A stretch of 39,958 nt of DNA from CAYMEV01 sp964431655 [NCBI: uncultured bacterium]. Its GTDB lineage: Bacteria > CAYMEV01. The stretch is taken from assembly GCA_964431655.1 (NCBI GenBank), contig CAYSKJ010000009.1, forward strand, positions 1 to 39,958. Reading direction: 5' to 3'. Below are positions 28,429-37,308 of the stretch, piece by piece (positions within the stretch are counted from its first letter, which is position 1; every line of letters starts with the position of its first letter). The notes under the pieces are model-generated. The model saw only the letters and a program-made list of their open reading frames with translations, was not told the origin of the DNA and did not search any database. The translations under genes and the position numbers were made by a program.

Positions 28429-28857
28429 TTAAATTATGTTTCTAGTAATTAACACAGTATATTTATAAAACACAAAGTTTTTGCAAATGCATTGTATAAT
28501 CCTGTCATTGATAGCTGAAGACTTTATTTTATTTATACTTATGTCTGACCCCGGTATATAGTCCCATTTGACTGTGGTACCTCCCAGGACTGATGGAAAT
28601 ACCTCATAGCTTAGGGAGCTTGACCTGCTGTATCTGTCAATATACTGAATATAGAAGCCCGGCATGGACTGAATACCCTGTACATCCGTTCTCTTTGCAA
28701 AGAACTGATACCTTCTGCCTTTAGAGAGCTTTATGGGATCTTTGAAGATGTGTTCATTCTGCTTATAGCTGTAATAGATCTCTTCTGTGATCTTATATCC
28801 ATAGGATCCGGAAAGAAATAGTAATAGAATAGCTAAAATAAAGAGAAATCTCCTCAT
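28429..28857 (-). CDS. Small exported protein of unknown function
   Basis: A 142-residue protein starting at the ATG at 28857, where GGAGG lies five bases upstream; the frame extends 22 codons further upstream without support. RRFLFILAILLLFLSGSYG is a signal peptide or membrane anchor. The remainder is tyrosine-rich and looks beta-stranded, with two cysteines (IQCICKNF) near the C-terminus. I do not recognise the family. It shares a divergent promoter region with the large repeat protein at 29010. Confidence 0.75.
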   Translation of the reverse strand: MRRFLFILAILLLFLSGSYGYKITEEIYYSYKQNEHIFKDPIKLSKGRRYQFFAKRTDVQGIQSMPGFYIQYIDRYSRSSSLSYEVFPSVLGGTTVKWDYIPGSDISINKIKSSAINDRIIQCICKNFVFYKYTVLITRNII

Positions 28858-28895
28858 ACAAACCTCCATTTGTGTACTTTTCCCAATTGAATATA

Positions 28896-28923
28896 AATAT
28901 ATGGCTTTTTTTTTGAAAGTCAA
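28896..28923 (-). promoter_or_regulatory. Promoter of the small exported protein
   Basis: On the minus strand TTGACT (28918-28923) and TATATT (28896-28901) are separated by 16 bases that include an A9 run. It lies about 40 bases ahead of the ATG at 28857. Confidence 0.5.
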
Positions 28924-28952
28924 GGCAGGATTAAAAAAAAATCTTAAGGAAC

Positions 28953-28981
28953 TTGATTTTTAAAATAACCGGGAGTAGACT
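28953..28981 (+). promoter_or_regulatory. Candidate promoter of the repeat protein
   Basis: TTGATT (28953-28958) and TAGACT (28976-28981) are 17 bases apart, and the ATG at 29010 follows 28 bases later with GGGGGT as its ribosome site. Confidence 0.4.
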
Positions 28982-29009
28982 TATTTATTATGAAGGGGGT
29001 GATATACTT

Positions 29010-32003
29010 ATGAACAAACAATTAATTTATTCAGTTATAGTTTTTTTTGTTTTATCTTCTGCCTTGGGTGCAGGGCAGTTCCCTGAGGTCGAGTGGGCAG
29101 TCAGTGCGGGGGGAGGAAACGGCATTAATAGCGCCTGTGATATTGCCAGGGACAGCAACGGCAATTCCTATGTGATGGGTTATTTTGAAGCGACCATGTA
29201 TTTTGGAGAACTGGAGGTTACAGCGGATGAGGACTATAATATCTTTATTGCCAAGGTTAACCCGGCAGGTGAATTTTTATGGGTCAATACTATTGAGGGA
29301 TTGGTCGCAGGATGGTATAAGGGGGCTGCAATTGCTGCTGATCCCATGGGTAATGTGTTCGTTACTGGCTCTTATTCTGGCATAGCTCGCTTTGGCGATA
29401 TTGAGATGCAAAGCAGTAGTTACAGTCTGTTTGTATCAAAACTTGACCATAATGGAAACTTTCTGTGGGTTCAGACACAGGACGGCGAAAGGTGCCACGG
29501 ATGGGGCATAGCTCTGGATGAGGCAGGTAATATCTATGTTACAGGAGGATACGGCGGAGTTGTCAATTTCGGAGAAGACCAATTTGAATCCGCTTCAAAC
29601 GGGTACTATCCTTTGGATGATGTTTTTGTGTCAAAATTGGATAGTGATGGCAATTTCATCTGGACTAATGTGGGATACAGCTACAGCCAGGAATATGGAA
29701 ATGATATCGATGTAGATTCATCAGGGAATGTTTATATTGCAGGATGTAGCAAAAGCTACATTGACTTTGATGGATTTGATGTTATGGGTAGTTCCAATTA
29801 TGTCGTCAAGCTTGATGCAGATGGTGATTTCATGTGGGCAAAGTCCATTGCTTATGCCTGGGGAGGCATGACTTCCATTTATGTTGATGATGAAGGCAAT
29901 GTATATAATATCGGATACTTTGAGGAGATAACTGACTTTGGGAAAATCAGGCTCGAGCCATTTAATGATACGACAGATATTTATATCTTCAAAATGGACA
30001 CTGACGGGAAATATCTCTGGGCAAATCAGGTACGGACTTATTATAGCATTAATAGATATTGTGATATAGGTATTGATGCAGGGGGAAATATCTTTATTAC
30101 GGGGGATATAAGCGGTAGTGTTTATTTTGGAAAGATACATCTTGAGACCTCAAATTTTAGTGATACTGATATCTTTACAGCCAAATTGGATGCAGAAGGC
30201 AGATTTATCTGGGCAAAGACGGCCGGGGGCCTGGATGATGACCAGTGTAGAGCAATTGTAGTCAGTCCTGATGGCACTGCCTTTTTAGCAGGATATTTCT
30301 CATCCCTGGCTGAATTTGATCAGATAGAGCTTAATTCGACGGGTGTACAGGATATATTTGTTGCAGAGATAAATCAGGACGGGGAATATATCTGGGCAAA
30401 TCATGCGGGGGGAACAGGGATAACAGACGATAAGGGATGGGGAATCGCGGTAGACAGCTCAGGTTCTGTTTATATTTCCGGTATCTTTTCAGGCACTGCA
30501 TATTTCGGGGATACTGAGCTTGTTTCACTGGGAGTCAATGATGTATATATTGCTAAGCTTGACACAGATGGTAATTATTTATGGGCAATAAGGGCAGGAG
30601 GGCATGGAAAGGATGAATGCTACAGGATCCTCGTGGATGATAATGATGATATCTTCATTGCCGGACGATTCTACTATACCGGTTATTTCGGGGATTTTAC
30701 CATCATACCGGATTATGGAGACTGTGCCATATTTATTGCAAAGCTGGATACAGACGGGAATTTTATATGGGTACAGATGGCCGGCTGTACCTCATTCTGC
30801 TGTGCTTATGCCCTTGATGTAGATCCTGAGGGGAATTGCTATATAGGAGGAAATTTTTACGATACAGCATATTTTGGGGATATAGAGGTGACATCAGCAG
30901 GGGAGGCGGATGTATTTATTGCCAGGCTTGACCAGGAGGGGAATTTTATCTGGGTTAGTACAGGCGCAGGCCTTAAATGGGATTACATATATGGGATTGA
31001 CGCTGGTGATAATTATATCTATATCACGGGAAATTTTGGCAAGAATTATATAGATTTTGGTGATATACGACTTTATTCCTTACCCAATGGTGGAACTATA
31101 TTTGTTACAAAGCTTGACAAGGATGGGAACTTCCTTTGGGCAGTGGCAGCAGGGCAGGGAACCTCTGGAGAAACAGGGACTGATATTGCTGAGGATGAGG
31201 ATGGCAACTGCTATGTAACAGGGGAATTCTCTAATTTTGCATATTTCGGGGATATCTGTCTGGTGGGAGGCGGAACACAGAATGCATTTGTGACCAAGCT
31301 CGACAGGAATGGAGAGTTCTTATGGGCCAAAAGCCCTCAGAGTGAATGGCCAAGCGAAGGTTACAGCATATATGCAGATAAGTATGGAAGTGCATATATT
31401 ACAGGATATTTTCAAAAAGAGGCATATTTTGATGACATCTATATTGAGTCAACTGATGAATATGACATGGATGCATTTGTTACAAAAATTGATACTGATG
31501 GGAATTTCCTCTGGGCAAAGAATGCAGGAAGCACCGGCTATGACGCTGGATATGGCATTGATGTGGATAAATATGGGAACAGCTATGTTACAGGAATCTT
31601 TAAGGATACAGCATTCATTGGAGAGCATGAGATTGTCTCAAGAGGGGGATATGATATATTTACAGCAAAGATCTCTGATCCTACCATATTCTCCGATATT
31701 GCTGTGTTTACAGCTGAGGGAGCGGGCAATACGGTAGATATTCAATGGGAAACAGAATGGGAGGATGAAGTACTCGGTTTCTGGCTTTACAGGCTGAGGG
31801 CTGACAAGCTGAACCCCTTTATTTCATATATTCCCGTGCTTCTTAATGAGGAGATAATACCGGGGGAGGGGACTGCCGGGGAAGGCAGTTCTTACTCATA
31901 CACCGATTATGTAAAGAACGGCTCAAAGCATTTCTATATACTGCATATTGAATCGGTTTACGGGTATATGCTTCCCTACAGGACACTTCTGCAATGGCAG
32001 TGA
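29010..32003 (+). CDS. Secreted SBBP-type repeat protein, probable beta-propeller
   Basis: A 997-residue secreted protein. The ATG at 29010 (GGGGGT upstream) opens the signal peptide LIYSVIVFFVLSSALGAG. Most of the protein is a series of units of about 65 residues, each with GNxYVTGxF, then AYFGDIEL, and then the hallmark AKLDxDGNFxWA. I count 13 copies of that last motif. This pattern is the SBBP (beta-propeller-like) repeat of surface and secreted proteins. The last 100 residues differ and look like a fibronectin-like sandwich (VDIQWETEWEDEVLGFWLYR), perhaps for anchoring or binding. No LPxTG or clear type IX sorting motif is seen. Its stop lies five bases from the opposing gene's stop. Function is unknown; cell-surface location is likely. 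Confidence 0.9.
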   Translation: MNKQLIYSVIVFFVLSSALGAGQFPEVEWAVSAGGGNGINSACDIARDSNGNSYVMGYFEATMYFGELEVTADEDYNIFIAKVNPAGEFLWVNTIEGLVAGWYKGAAIAADPMGNVFVTGSYSGIARFGDIEMQSSSYSLFVSKLDHNGNFLWVQTQDGERCHGWGIALDEAGNIYVTGGYGGVVNFGEDQFESASNGYYPLDDVFVSKLDSDGNFIWTNVGYSYSQEYGNDIDVDSSGNVYIAGCSKSYIDFDGFDVMGSSNYVVKLDADGDFMWAKSIAYAWGGMTSIYVDDEGNVYNIGYFEEITDFGKIRLEPFNDTTDIYIFKMDTDGKYLWANQVRTYYSINRYCDIGIDAGGNIFITGDISGSVYFGKIHLETSNFSDTDIFTAKLDAEGRFIWAKTAGGLDDDQCRAIVVSPDGTAFLAGYFSSLAEFDQIELNSTGVQDIFVAEINQDGEYIWANHAGGTGITDDKGWGIAVDSSGSVYISGIFSGTAYFGDTELVSLGVNDVYIAKLDTDGNYLWAIRAGGHGKDECYRILVDDNDDIFIAGRFYYTGYFGDFTIIPDYGDCAIFIAKLDTDGNFIWVQMAGCTSFCCAYALDVDPEGNCYIGGNFYDTAYFGDIEVTSAGEADVFIARLDQEGNFIWVSTGAGLKWDYIYGIDAGDNYIYITGNFGKNYIDFGDIRLYSLPNGGTIFVTKLDKDGNFLWAVAAGQGTSGETGTDIAEDEDGNCYVTGEFSNFAYFGDICLVGGGTQNAFVTKLDRNGEFLWAKSPQSEWPSEGYSIYADKYGSAYITGYFQKEAYFDDIYIESTDEYDMDAFVTKIDTDGNFLWAKNAGSTGYDAGYGIDVDKYGNSYVTGIFKDTAFIGEHEIVSRGGYDIFTAKISDPTIFSDIAVFTAEGAGNTVDIQWETEWEDEVLGFWLYRLRADKLNPFISYIPVLLNEEIIPGEGTAGEGSSYSYTDYVKNGSKHFYILHIESVYGYMLPYRTLLQWQ

Positions 32004-32008
32004 GGGGT

Positions 32009-33001
32009 TTAATCTCCGCCGAACAGGGTTTTCCAGAAGAATATCTCTGCTGTGTACAGTTCCTTCTTTTTTGCGGGTACTCTTGCCAGGGCATATTTTG
32101 CCCTTTTAAGGTCAAACAGGCCTCCGGAGCGTTCTTCCGGCAGGACAAAGATAGCGCTTAAGCCATAGGTTGTTTCCGAGGTGACCCTTGCTGCCTCAGG
32201 CCAGGGGACGCTTATCTTTTTCAGGTGGAAGCCTTCCCTGTCCAGGGTTGCGCTGGAGCCCATGCCACCGGTCAGGGTTACAGAGGGACTGCTTTCAAGC
32301 CATTTGTCCAGCTTGTTTTTTCTGGCCTCTCTGTACTGATAGAGCCCTGACAGGAGCTCTTTTGCGTTTTTCAGCTTTTTGAGCTCATAGACACTGCCTT
32401 TATTATTATAGTCTATGATGCATGCTTTTATCCCTGAGAGCTCGTTCTTATTGCCGGCAGATACAGTTTTATCCAGCAATTGGAAGAAAGCTTCAGAATC
32501 TTCTGAAGGCATAAGGTCAGGAAAGAAGAAGGATGTTTCTTCGGTGGTGGTTATTAACCTCCACTTAAAGCCATAGGGCATTATAAGGCAGAAAAGCCTT
32601 ATATCCTCAAATGACCAGCTGGAGGATTTGCCCATGCCTTCCCTGATGATTATGTCGGGCTTTTCTTCCCCGGCGGCAAAGGGCGGGGCGTCGGAATCCA
32701 CAGGAGTAATCAGGGGTTCAGGGGATTTCTCCCTGTATAAGGCAAGGATAAGGGGTACAATAAAGGGAATAAGCAGGGCTCCCAATGCCCAGAGAAAAGG
32801 CTGAAGGCCTGCTTTCCAGGCATATCGGTAGGAGATAATTGCATTGGCTATGGTGGCAATGGCCATTATAAGCCCGAATACACCCATCAGATTCCCGGCT
32901 GTTTTATCTTTGACTGCCTTTTCTGAGACGCTCCCTATGCCTATAAAGCACAGAATTACAATGAGAGAGAGTACGATCAGCAATATGCGGGTTTTATTCA
33001 T
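32009..33001 (-). CDS. Membrane protein of unknown function
   Basis: A 330-residue protein from the ATG at 33001, where AAGGAGG lies six bases upstream; the frame extends 23 codons further upstream without a site. Three N-terminal membrane segments are visible: ILLIVLSLIVILCFIGIG, NLMGVFGLIMAIATIANAII and LWALGALLIPFIVPLILAL. A proline-rich linker and a soluble domain of about 220 residues follow, with no motif I know. It converges with the repeat protein gene. No operon partner is evident. Confidence 0.8.
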   Translation of the reverse strand: MNKTRILLIVLSLIVILCFIGIGSVSEKAVKDKTAGNLMGVFGLIMAIATIANAIISYRYAWKAGLQPFLWALGALLIPFIVPLILALYREKSPEPLITPVDSDAPPFAAGEEKPDIIIREGMGKSSSWSFEDIRLFCLIMPYGFKWRLITTTEETSFFFPDLMPSEDSEAFFQLLDKTVSAGNKNELSGIKACIIDYNNKGSVYELKKLKNAKELLSGLYQYREARKNKLDKWLESSPSVTLTGGMGSSATLDREGFHLKKISVPWPEAARVTSETTYGLSAIFVLPEERSGGLFDLKRAKYALARVPAKKKELYTAEIFFWKTLFGGD

Positions 33002-33182
33002 TACAGCCTCCTTGAGGTTCTTATGGGAACAGCTTAATCCTTTTATTTTGAATTTCAAGAGCAAGGGCAATTTTTTTTCAATATTTTTCTTTAGGGAAAG
33101 ATACAGACATGTCCTGAAGATTGCCCAAAGGAAGACTTTAGATTTATTCTTAGTAAGAAAAATAAAGCATTGGCTGGGACAA

Positions 33183-33206
33183 AAGGCCCCGGACAGCCGG
33201 GGCCTT
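33183..33206 (-). terminator. Terminator of the ABC transporter operon
   Basis: AAGGCCCCGG and its exact complement form a 10-base GC-rich stem around a 4-base loop, six bases beyond the last gene of the minus-strand operon. On that strand the 3' arm ends in TT and two more T follow before a G, so the U-tract is short but usable. Confidence 0.75.
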
Positions 33207-33211
33207 GAAGT

Positions 33212-33943
33212 TTAGAATATACAGGGTATGAATAGAATGCTTAAGTAGATTATTACCCATAAAGCAAAGCGCTTGTACAGGCTGCGGAACCCTATCGGAT
33301 GGCCGCAGGTAAACAGGTCAAGAGAAACAATAAGAAAGTATACTATTGAGAACAGCAGCAGCCATTCATAATGGGGATAGGCAAGAGGGCTTTTCCTTAT
33401 AATGAATATTGTCACAAGCCCGCCACTGAAACCTGAAAGGATTGAGGAAAAGTTATTCTCCATCATGATGGAGAATACAGAGCTTAATACATAGATAAGC
33501 CCTGCGACAAGAAGAAATAATATAATTTTATCACTTTTCAGAGATGATTTGAGATACCTGTTCAGTATCCAGTGGACTGATACAGTGTTGAAGATATACC
33601 ATAAAAGCAGGACAAGGCAGAGAAGAACTCCCCTAAAAAGGTGGCGGACTGCCCAGAGCCGGCTTCTCTTTACCGGAAGGGCAAGCAGATTAAGGAGGGT
33701 ATTGTTCTCTGCATCCTCGCTGATCATGCCTGATCCGAGCAGAAGTGCTGCAATAAAGGGAATTAACGGATAAATAACTGCAAGAGTACTCCTATAATAG
33801 ACAATCCCTGTTAAATACAGAATGCTTGTCGGAAGATAGGCAATGCTTAGTATGATTATGGGAAGGAGCAATAAAAAGGCAATTATATATCTCAGACGCA
33901 GAAATTCCAGCCTGAAAAGGCTAAGTATCACATTGCTGTTCAT
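33212..33943 (-). CDS. ABC-2 type permease
   Basis: A 243-residue integral membrane protein with about six hydrophobic segments, beginning IIAFLLLLPIIILSIAYLP. LIPFIAALLLGSGMISED and LLNLLALPVKRSRLW form the loop typical of ABC-2 permeases. It is the last gene of the operon and overlaps the upstream permease gene by 23 bases. It probably pairs with the larger permease and the ATPase at 35894. The transported substrate is unknown. In related YtrA-controlled operons of Firmicutes, such transporters respond to cell-wall stress. Confidence 0.85.
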   Translation of the reverse strand: MNSNVILSLFRLEFLRLRYIIAFLLLLPIIILSIAYLPTSILYLTGIVYYRSTLAVIYPLIPFIAALLLGSGMISEDAENNTLLNLLALPVKRSRLWAVRHLFRGVLLCLVLLLWYIFNTVSVHWILNRYLKSSLKSDKIILFLLVAGLIYVLSSVFSIMMENNFSSILSGFSGGLVTIFIIRKSPLAYPHYEWLLLFSIVYFLIVSLDLFTCGHPIGFRSLYKRFALWVIIYLSILFIPCIF

Positions 33944-35894
33944 TATTTTCCTCCTTTATTTCGAGACTTGATATGGAGCTGTATAATTCTGTGCATTCTC
34001 CCCTCTCCAGCTCATAATAGAAGATCTTGTCCTCCACTTCCATAAGCCCATTTTTCTCATGATATATAAATTCGCGAGTAAAGAGATTGTTCTGCATTGT
34101 CCAGTCCAGGTGAATAACAAAATTGCTGCTGATATCTTTGAAAATTCCCGTTTCCAGTTCCAGCAGCTTTAATTTTCTTTCATCAATAATAAGTGCCATG
34201 TATTTGCCATTCGGTGAAAATTTAGAAAATTCAGCTAAACTGGTGGAATCATGATAAAAAATATAGTTCTCCTTGCACCTTAGGGGAGACGGATAATAAT
34301 ATGTCTCCTCACCGCTTATAAGGTCCATTACCTTTATCTCCATATCCTTTTCGGGTTCCATATCAGGGATAAATTCTGCAAACAGTACTTTATCAGAATC
34401 TGCATGGAAAAGGTGGCCATGATCGACAGAGGTTTCACCATGATTGACAATCTTTTCCTCATTTATAAAGACCTCTTTTATATCGTAGCAGCTATGATCA
34501 TCGCTATCAGCCAGCACGATGATGCTACTGTTGGCAGGGTTATAGTATATTCTGCCTCGCATCCCATTAAAGACATCTCTGGCTGAGTGTATGCCTTCAT
34601 TTATGACTCTGCTTTCAAGGGCGGTATTAACAGTCATAATCTTATAGAATCCCTGTACGCCCACAGCAAGGATTACTGTATTATTATCAATCCAGTCAAT
34701 TATACTTATAGAATTCCTTATTTCACCTGGATTCCAGGACAATTTTTCTTTTGGATTTTCTATGGATGCAAATTGAAGAATGATATTGTTTGAACCAAGC
34801 TCATGCTGATTCACAGCAAAGTATTTTGAATCAGGCGACCATTTTGAACCGTTATAAGAGAGTGTCCACCACCTGGGGTAAGCCCGGATAATCTTCTTGC
34901 CATCGGAATCAAATATGCCATCCTCGTGAGCGAAGTAATTGCCATCGGGTGAAAATTTAAGGCTGCTACCAGGAAATATGCCTATGTTTTTTGTGCCTTC
35001 TTTGCTTAAAAGCCAGAGATACATTAAACGGGTTTTTTCCAGGAAGGAAGGACGTGAACAGAAAATGGTAGCCTCTTTATTCCCGACAGCAGCAGGAAGG
35101 AAGATTTTCTCAGACATATCTTCCAGGGATAAGTTACTTATCATAGAATATGCGATCCATCCCGTGATAAGGACAAAGACAAAGCCGATAAGTAAAATCA
35201 GAGCTGATTTTTTGTAGTATGATTTTCTTGTAATGTCAGGATGAGATCCACTGTTCAAAATAATAAAGAAACAGCATAGCACAAGGATGATTACCAGAAA
35301 GCATATAGCATAGTTTGGCATATATGGTATGTAAAGAATGGGGTTGATCATCCTTGGCATTTTTATTAGTGCTGAAAAAATTATGAATGATATAAGACCT
35401 ATCCCCATAGCCTGGCTCTGCGATTTTGCCCTGACGGCCAATACAGCGGCAATGCAGTATGCAGAAACAGCAATTGATATTATATACAAAATATTACCCT
35501 GCCATAAAATACGCCAGAGAAAAAACATGCATCTATATCTTCCCAGGAATGTGATAATCAGGAAAAAAACAACCGGGCCGACAATTACAGCAATAAGCCT
35601 GGTTATAAAACGTACAGCGAGAATGGATGAATGCTTTACAGGCATTGCATCCAGCCATGGCCTTATCCCGATCCGCCTGTCCCTTGCACGAATGCCTGAG
35701 GCAATGATTATGCCCCACAGAAGATGGATATATATTACTAAATCATCTACCATCAGCCAGGAACCCCACCCTCTGTGAGATGAATAATAACTGCCTGCCA
35801 GGATTAGTGTAAATACTGGCAGAAAGCCTGCAAGCAGCCATTTCAATGACTTAAAGTCATGCATGATTACAGCCTTTATCTGTTTGGTATTCAT
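33921..35894 (-). CDS. ABC-2 permease fused to a propeller-like domain
   Basis: A 657-residue protein. Residues 1-250 form about six or seven membrane segments, with RDRRIGIRPWLDAMPVKHSS as the cytoplasmic coupling loop typical of ABC-2 permeases. The remaining 400 residues are soluble and carry repeated signatures: LKFSPDGNYFA, SKWSPDSKYFAV, ISIIDWIDNNTVILAV and SKFSPNGKYMALI. These are WD40/TolB-like propeller blades and follow a hydrophobic segment (ALILLIGFVFVLITGWIAY), so they probably face the outside. Permease-propeller fusions of this kind are uncommon. It overlaps the ATPase gene by one base and the smaller permease by 23. A sensing or substrate-binding role for the propeller is inference. 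Confidence 0.88.
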   Translation of the reverse strand: MNTKQIKAVIMHDFKSLKWLLAGFLPVFTLILAGSYYSSHRGWGSWLMVDDLVIYIHLLWGIIIASGIRARDRRIGIRPWLDAMPVKHSSILAVRFITRLIAVIVGPVVFFLIITFLGRYRCMFFLWRILWQGNILYIISIAVSAYCIAAVLAVRAKSQSQAMGIGLISFIIFSALIKMPRMINPILYIPYMPNYAICFLVIILVLCCFFIILNSGSHPDITRKSYYKKSALILLIGFVFVLITGWIAYSMISNLSLEDMSEKIFLPAAVGNKEATIFCSRPSFLEKTRLMYLWLLSKEGTKNIGIFPGSSLKFSPDGNYFAHEDGIFDSDGKKIIRAYPRWWTLSYNGSKWSPDSKYFAVNQHELGSNNIILQFASIENPKEKLSWNPGEIRNSISIIDWIDNNTVILAVGVQGFYKIMTVNTALESRVINEGIHSARDVFNGMRGRIYYNPANSSIIVLADSDDHSCYDIKEVFINEEKIVNHGETSVDHGHLFHADSDKVLFAEFIPDMEPEKDMEIKVMDLISGEETYYYPSPLRCKENYIFYHDSTSLAEFSKFSPNGKYMALIIDERKLKLLELETGIFKDISSNFVIHLDWTMQNNLFTREFIYHEKNGLMEVEDKIFYYELERGECTELYSSISSLEIKEENNEQQCDT

Positions 35895-36790
35895 TATTCT
35901 TCTCCCCGGGATGTATCTCTTACGATCTCAAGGTATATGTCCTCAAGGCTGAAATCAACTGGGATTACTTTCTGTGTCAGGCTTTTCATTGATGACATGG
36001 ATTGTTCTGAATAGCTTTTTATTATTGCAATTCCCTCTTTGTTCATGGGTTCCCAGCGTGCCATGCCCGGAATGTCGACTGTTTCCGGTGTGCTGTCATC
36101 AAAGATAAGCCTGAAGGCACACCAGTTATGATGGATGTCCTCCAGGGTATCTGAGAGTATTTCCCTGCCTTCCTGTATCATTACGATCCTGTCTGCTACC
36201 CGTTCAATGTCATCTACCTGGTGGGTTGAGAAAAGGACGGTACTTCCTTCTTCCGCAAGTATGCGTATGATGCTGTCAATGAATTCCCTTCTTGCCAGTG
36301 GGTCCAGTCCGCTGGTGGGATCATCCAGTACAAGGAGCCTGGGCTTGAATGCAAGGGCGCAGATAAGGGCAAGTTTGGCCTGCTCTCCCCTGCTTAATGC
36401 ATATACAGGTTTGTCCTTTTTCAGGCTGAAGAGGCCAAGGAGCTCTTCTTCGAAGGCATCGCTCCATCCCGGCCTGAAGGCCTTCTGGAATTTCAACTGC
36501 TGTTTTACAGTAAATCTCGGCTCTCCTTTTGGGCTCTCCATTACAAAGCCTGTGTCTTTTTTCACTGCGACAGGATTCTGCTGAGGATCATGGCCCATTA
36601 CAGATACCTGGCCTTTATCTCGCCTTAGGATACCCATGAGTATGTGAAGGGTGGTTGTTTTCCCGGCGCCGTTGGGGCCAAGCATACCTGTTATACTGCC
36701 TTCGGGGACAGAAAGGTTCAGTCCCCGGACAGCCTTAAGGCTTCCGTAATTTCTTTCAAGGTTTTTTACTTCAATTATATTATTGCTCAT
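35894..36790 (-). CDS. ABC transporter ATP-binding protein
   Basis: The 298-residue nucleotide-binding subunit of the transporter. Walker A is GPNGAGKTTT at 38-47, the signature is LSRGEQAKLAL near 132 (R in place of the usual G at the second position), and Walker B LLVLDDPTSGLDPLAR is at about 152. The H-loop is FSTHQVDDIE. The extension after residue 215 is typical of ABC-2 exporters. It overlaps the regulator by four bases and the large permease by one, so all four genes form a single operon. It is placed in the YtrB-like group by its regulator; the substrate is unknown. Confidence 0.95.
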   Translation of the reverse strand: MSNNIIEVKNLERNYGSLKAVRGLNLSVPEGSITGMLGPNGAGKTTTLHILMGILRRDKGQVSVMGHDPQQNPVAVKKDTGFVMESPKGEPRFTVKQQLKFQKAFRPGWSDAFEEELLGLFSLKKDKPVYALSRGEQAKLALICALAFKPRLLVLDDPTSGLDPLARREFIDSIIRILAEEGSTVLFSTHQVDDIERVADRIVMIQEGREILSDTLEDIHHNWCAFRLIFDDSTPETVDIPGMARWEPMNKEGIAIIKSYSEQSMSSMKSLTQKVIPVDFSLEDIYLEIVRDTSRGEE

Positions 36791-37167
36791 TTTTCCCCTC
36801 CTTTTTCTGCAGAATTAATTAATTCAATGATTTTTTCCTTAGTAATACCCAGTGACAGGGCCTGTATTACAGAATTCTTCAATTCCCTCGTTATTTTCTC
36901 CTGCCATTCCTTCTTTGCCTGACTGATGCCGCCATCTGTGATAAAGTAGCCTGTACCCTGCTCAGAATAGGCATACCCGAGATACTCAAGCTCACGGTAT
37001 GCTTTGATGACAGTATTGGGATTGATGCGCAGGGATGAGGAGAGGTCACGTATCGAGGGCAGTCTTTCATTACTGGCTATGCTCCCCGCGGCTATACGGT
37101 AGATAATCTGGTCAATGAGCTGGCGGTACAGAGGCAGCTGGCTGTGGGGATTTAATTCAATTATCAT
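36787..37167 (-). CDS. GntR-family regulator, YtrA type
   Basis: A 126-residue repressor with the winged helix at residues 1-75 (QLIDQIIYRIAAGSI, LPSIRDLSSSLRINPNTVIK, GYFITDGG) and a short helical dimer tail. The small C-terminal part and the gene order with an ABC transporter fit the YtrA subfamily. It is the first gene of the operon, has AAGGAGG seven bases ahead of its ATG, and probably represses its own promoter through the palindrome at 37189-37222. Confidence 0.93.
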   Translation of the reverse strand: MIIELNPHSQLPLYRQLIDQIIYRIAAGSIASNERLPSIRDLSSSLRINPNTVIKAYRELEYLGYAYSEQGTGYFITDGGISQAKKEWQEKITRELKNSVIQALSLGITKEKIIELINSAEKGGEK

Positions 37168-37188
37168 ATTCAGCCTCCTTTATTAATC

Positions 37189-37222
37189 GTATTACTGTTA
37201 TAGTAAAATATAACAGTAATAC
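37189..37222. promoter_or_regulatory. Operator for the GntR/YtrA-type regulator
   Basis: GTATTACTGTTATA and its exact reverse complement, 14 bases each, are separated by GTAAAA. The palindrome lies 22 bases upstream of the regulator start and covers the -10 box. This is the usual layout for autoregulation by a YtrA-type dimer. Confidence 0.85.
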
Positions 37223-37234
37223 AGTGTTTGTCAA
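37207..37234 (-). promoter_or_regulatory. Promoter of the ABC transporter operon
   Basis: On the minus strand a perfect TTGACA (37229-37234) and TATATT (37207-37212) are 16 bases apart. The -10 box lies inside the operator palindrome, so repressor binding would block RNA polymerase. Confidence 0.7.
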
Positions 37235-37308
37235 GAGGAAAATCTATTTACTTAAATTTATTTTGATATATTTTCCTATTATGAGAACCTCTTTAATAGT
37301 AAGAACCC

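Noticed and set aside
29010-32003. CRISPR-like or tandem DNA repeats
   Set aside because: The periodicity of about 195 bases is protein-level; the DNA copies are diverged and follow the SBBP repeat.
35338-35778. Plus-strand frame of 146 codons opposite the large permease
   Set aside because: It is a shadow of the membrane segments of the permease.
36135-36584. Plus-strand frame of 149 codons opposite the ABC ATPase
   Set aside because: It is a serine-rich shadow of the Walker and signature regions.
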